From Paenibacillus riograndensis SBR5 (GTDB lineage Bacteria > Bacillota > Bacilli > Paenibacillales > Paenibacillaceae), in the NCBI RefSeq assembly GCF_000981585.1, contig NZ_LN831776.1:1-10000 (forward strand): a stretch of DNA of 10,000 nt, written 5' to 3'. The translations under genes were made by a program, and so were the position numbers. The notes under the pieces are model-generated. The model did no database searches. It saw only the letters and a program-made list of their open reading frames with translations, and had not been told where the DNA came from. This document shows positions 7,619 to 10,000 of the stretch, in pieces (position 1 is the stretch's first letter; every line of letters begins with the position of its first letter).

Positions 7619-10000
7619 ATGGCTGAACAAAATAACCCGCAAGTCAAAGATCGGGACATTGGTGAGGAAATGCGCGAATCCTTTATGGATTACGCGATGA
7701 GCATCATTGTAAGCCGGGCTTTGCCGGATGTGCGGGACGGACTTAAGCCTGTCCACCGACGCATTTTGTTTGCGATGTCGGAACTTGGAATGTTTGCCGA
7801 TAAACCTCATAAGAAATCAGCAAGAATCGTCGGTGAGGTTATCGGTAAGTATCATCCTCACGGGGACTCTGCTGTTTATGAAACGATGGTCCGGATGGCG
7901 CAGGATTTCTCAATGCGGTATATGCTCGTCGATGGCCACGGGAACTTTGGCTCTATTGACGGCGACATGGCTGCAGCCATGCGGTACACCGAAGCCCGGC
8001 TCTCCAAAATTGCCGGAGAAATGCTACGCGATCTGAACAAAGAGACGGTTGATTTCGCACCCAACTATGATGGTGAAGAGAATGAGCCCGTAGTATTGCC
8101 TGCCCGCTATCCGAACCTGCTTGTTAACGGGGTATCTGGTATCGCTGTCGGTATGGCTACCAATATTCCTCCTCATAATCTGGGAGAGGTTATTGACGGT
8201 GTACAGGCGATGATCAAGAATCCTGACATTACACCCATGGAACTCATGGAATATATTCAAGGCCCGGATTTTCCGACGGCTGGTTACATTTTAGGCCGTG
8301 AGGGCATCCGTCAAGCTTACCGTACTGGCCGCGGATCGGTAACTATGCGAGCCAAAGCGGATATCGAAGAAAATAACGGCAAAGCGCGGATCATTGTAAG
8401 TGAGCTGCCCTACCAGGTCAACAAAGCCAGACTGGTTGAGAAGATCGCCGAATTAGTGCGTGAGAAACGGATTGAAGGCATTACAGATCTTCGGGATGAA
8501 TCGGACCGCAATGGTATGCGTGTAGTTGTTGAGATGAGACGTGATGTGAACCCGAATGTGGTGCTGAATAATCTTTACAAGCATACGTCGATGCAGTCTA
8601 CATTTGGTATCAACATGCTTGCTATCGTTAATAACGAACCGAAGATTCTTAATCTCCGGGATGTACTGTACCATTACTTGCAGCATCAGATTGAAGTTAT
8701 CCGGCGCCGGACGATTTTCGATCTCAAAAAAGCTGAAGCGCGGGCGCATATTCTGGAAGGATTGCGTATCGCACTGGATCATCTGGATGAGGTTATTGCC
8801 TTGATCCGCGCTTCCCGTACGACTGATATTGCGCGGGATGGCTTGATGAGCACATTCAGCCTCAGCGTAGAGCAGGCACAAGCCATCCTGGATATGCGGA
8901 TGCAGCGTCTAACCGGCCTGGAACGTGAAAAAATCGAGAACGAATATAATGAGCTATTGGCTAAGATTGCTGAATACCGTGAGATCCTGGCTAATGAGCA
9001 TCTGGTACTGGAGATTATCAGCAACGAGCTCCAGGAAATCCGTGACAGGTATTCTGATGACCGTCGTACAGAAATCACGATTGGGGAAGAAAGCATCCTT
9101 GATGAGGATCTGATTCCGCGTGAAGAGGTTGTCATCACTATTACGCATACCGGATACATTAAGCGTCTGCCGGTCAGTACCTATCGCAGCCAGAAGCGTG
9201 GAGGCCGCGGTGTTATGGGGATGGATACCAAAGACCAGGACTTCGTGGAACATCTCTTTGTGAGCAACTCCCACAATTACCTGATGTTCTTTACCGATAA
9301 GGGCAAGGTATACCGGATCAAGGCTTATGAGATTCCGGAGCTTGGACGGACTGCGCGTGGGACACCAATCATCAACCTGATTCAGATCGAACAAGGTGAG
9401 AAGATTAGTGCTGTAATCCAGGTGGAAGATGCCGACAGCGATAAATACCTCTTCTTTGCGACCCGTGAAGGGATCGTCAAGAAGACACCTCTGGAGGATT
9501 ATAACAATATCCGCAAAGGCGGATTGATTGCGATCAATCTCCGTGAGGAAGACTCTCTAATCGAGGTTAAGCTGACGGATGGCGAGCAAAACCTGATTAT
9601 CGGTACTGCACGCGGGATGTCGATTACGTTCTCAGAGAATGATGTCCGTTCCATGGGACGCAGCGCAACCGGCGTTAAAGGTATCACACTTGATGACAAT
9701 GACCATGTTATTGGGATGGATTGTGTAGACAAGGAGCTGGAGGTACTGATTGTAACCTCCAAGGGTTACGGCAAGCGTACCCCTGCCCTGGACTATCGTT
9801 CCCAGACCCGTGGCGGCAAAGGAATCAAGACCATTAACCTTACCGACAAGAATGGTCCTGTAGTCGGGCTGAAGGTTGTCAAAAAAGACGAGGACCTCAT
9901 GATCATTACAACGAGCGGTACCCTGATCCGTACCAGTATGGATGGTATTTCTACCATGGGACGTTATGCTCAAGGGGTTAAGCTGATTAACATCCGTGAA
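7619..10000 (+). CDS. gyrA: DNA gyrase subunit A (3' end outside the window)
   Basis: GyrA is the DNA-cleaving and wrapping subunit of gyrase. The frame is open from ATG 7619 to the last base, 794 codons without a stop; Bacillus GyrA is about 821 residues, so perhaps 30 are missing. The winged-helix domain has HGDSAVYE (81-88) and the catalytic Tyr123 in MRYTEARL. The tower and coiled-coil region follows to about 500. The C-terminal wrapping domain begins soon after, with the GyrA box QKRGGRG at 525-531, which separates GyrA from the topoisomerase IV subunit ParC. Degenerate blade repeats follow, such as RGGKGIKT (731-738). S84 and E88, the usual quinolone-resistance positions, are the unmutated Bacillus-type residues. 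AAGGAGGT (7601-7608) precedes the start by ten bases. It has its own promoter region, separated from gyrB by the minus-strand gene. Confidence 0.98.
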   Translation, partial: MAEQNNPQVKDRDIGEEMRESFMDYAMSIIVSRALPDVRDGLKPVHRRILFAMSELGMFADKPHKKSARIVGEVIGKYHPHGDSAVYETMVRMAQDFSMRYMLVDGHGNFGSIDGDMAAAMRYTEARLSKIAGEMLRDLNKETVDFAPNYDGEENEPVVLPARYPNLLVNGVSGIAVGMATNIPPHNLGEVIDGVQAMIKNPDITPMELMEYIQGPDFPTAGYILGREGIRQAYRTGRGSVTMRAKADIEENNGKARIIVSELPYQVNKARLVEKIAELVREKRIEGITDLRDESDRNGMRVVVEMRRDVNPNVVLNNLYKHTSMQSTFGINMLAIVNNEPKILNLRDVLYHYLQHQIEVIRRRTIFDLKKAEARAHILEGLRIALDHLDEVIALIRASRTTDIARDGLMSTFSLSVEQAQAILDMRMQRLTGLEREKIENEYNELLAKIAEYREILANEHLVLEIISNELQEIRDRYSDDRRTEITIGEESILDEDLIPREEVVITITHTGYIKRLPVSTYRSQKRGGRGVMGMDTKDQDFVEHLFVSNSHNYLMFFTDKGKVYRIKAYEIPELGRTARGTPIINLIQIEQGEKISAVIQVEDADSDKYLFFATREGIVKKTPLEDYNNIRKGGLIAINLREEDSLIEVKLTDGEQNLIIGTARGMSITFSENDVRSMGRSATGVKGITLDDNDHVIGMDCVDKELEVLIVTSKGYGKRTPALDYRSQTRGGKGIKTINLTDKNGPVVGLKVVKKDEDLMIITTSGTLIRTSMDGISTMGRYAQGVKLINIRE

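Noticed and set aside
7861..7890. Quinolone-resistance change in gyrA
   Set aside because: Codons 84 and 88 encode Ser and Glu, the residues usual in susceptible Bacillus-type GyrA.

Overview
The window is the chromosomal replication-origin region of an endospore-forming Bacillota, most likely Paenibacillus or a close relative. This rests on three things: the gene order dnaA-dnaN-yaaA-recF-remB-gyrB-gyrA (the Bacillales origin order), protein sequences typical of that group, and a base composition that looks near 50 % GC, well above Bacillus subtilis. The genus is inferred from remembered protein similarity, not from a search.

Layout. 1-1347: dnaA, with its GTG start on the first base, so its promoter and any upstream origin half lie outside. 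1348-1544: non-coding origin segment with weak tandem and inverted DnaA boxes, one consensus box (1416-1424), a GC spacer, a run of DnaA-trio-like triplets and an AT-rich unwinding stretch. 1545-2687: dnaN. 2697-2810: a second, compact group of DnaA boxes across the dnaN-yaaA gap and the first codons of yaaA. 2736-2963: yaaA (S4 RNA-binding protein). 2985-4103: recF. 4120-4368: remB (RemA/DUF370 family). 4415-6325: gyrB, ended by a strong intrinsic terminator (6347-6397). 6396-7283, minus strand: a short YheC/YheD-type ATP-grasp gene placed between the gyrase genes and convergent with gyrB. 7284-7618: intergenic region with two candidate gyrA promoters and a weaker divergent one. 7619-10000: gyrA, cut by the window end after 794 codons.

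How it fits together. DnaA opens the origin, the clamp DnaN serves the polymerase and RecF works on gapped or stalled forks. Gyrase (GyrB + GyrA) relieves the supercoils made by the fork. yaaA, recF, remB and gyrB follow dnaN in one direction with short gaps and good ribosome binding sites, consistent with an operon or readthrough up to the terminator after gyrB. gyrA has its own promoter region. The ATP-grasp gene is the only accessory element and the only gene facing the rightward fork head-on.

No mobile element, CRISPR array, tRNA or rRNA was seen. Most of the window is conserved core genome. The points worth a second look are the extra DnaA-box cluster, the near-repeated back-to-back box pair, the gene inserted between the gyrase genes, and the gyrA control region.
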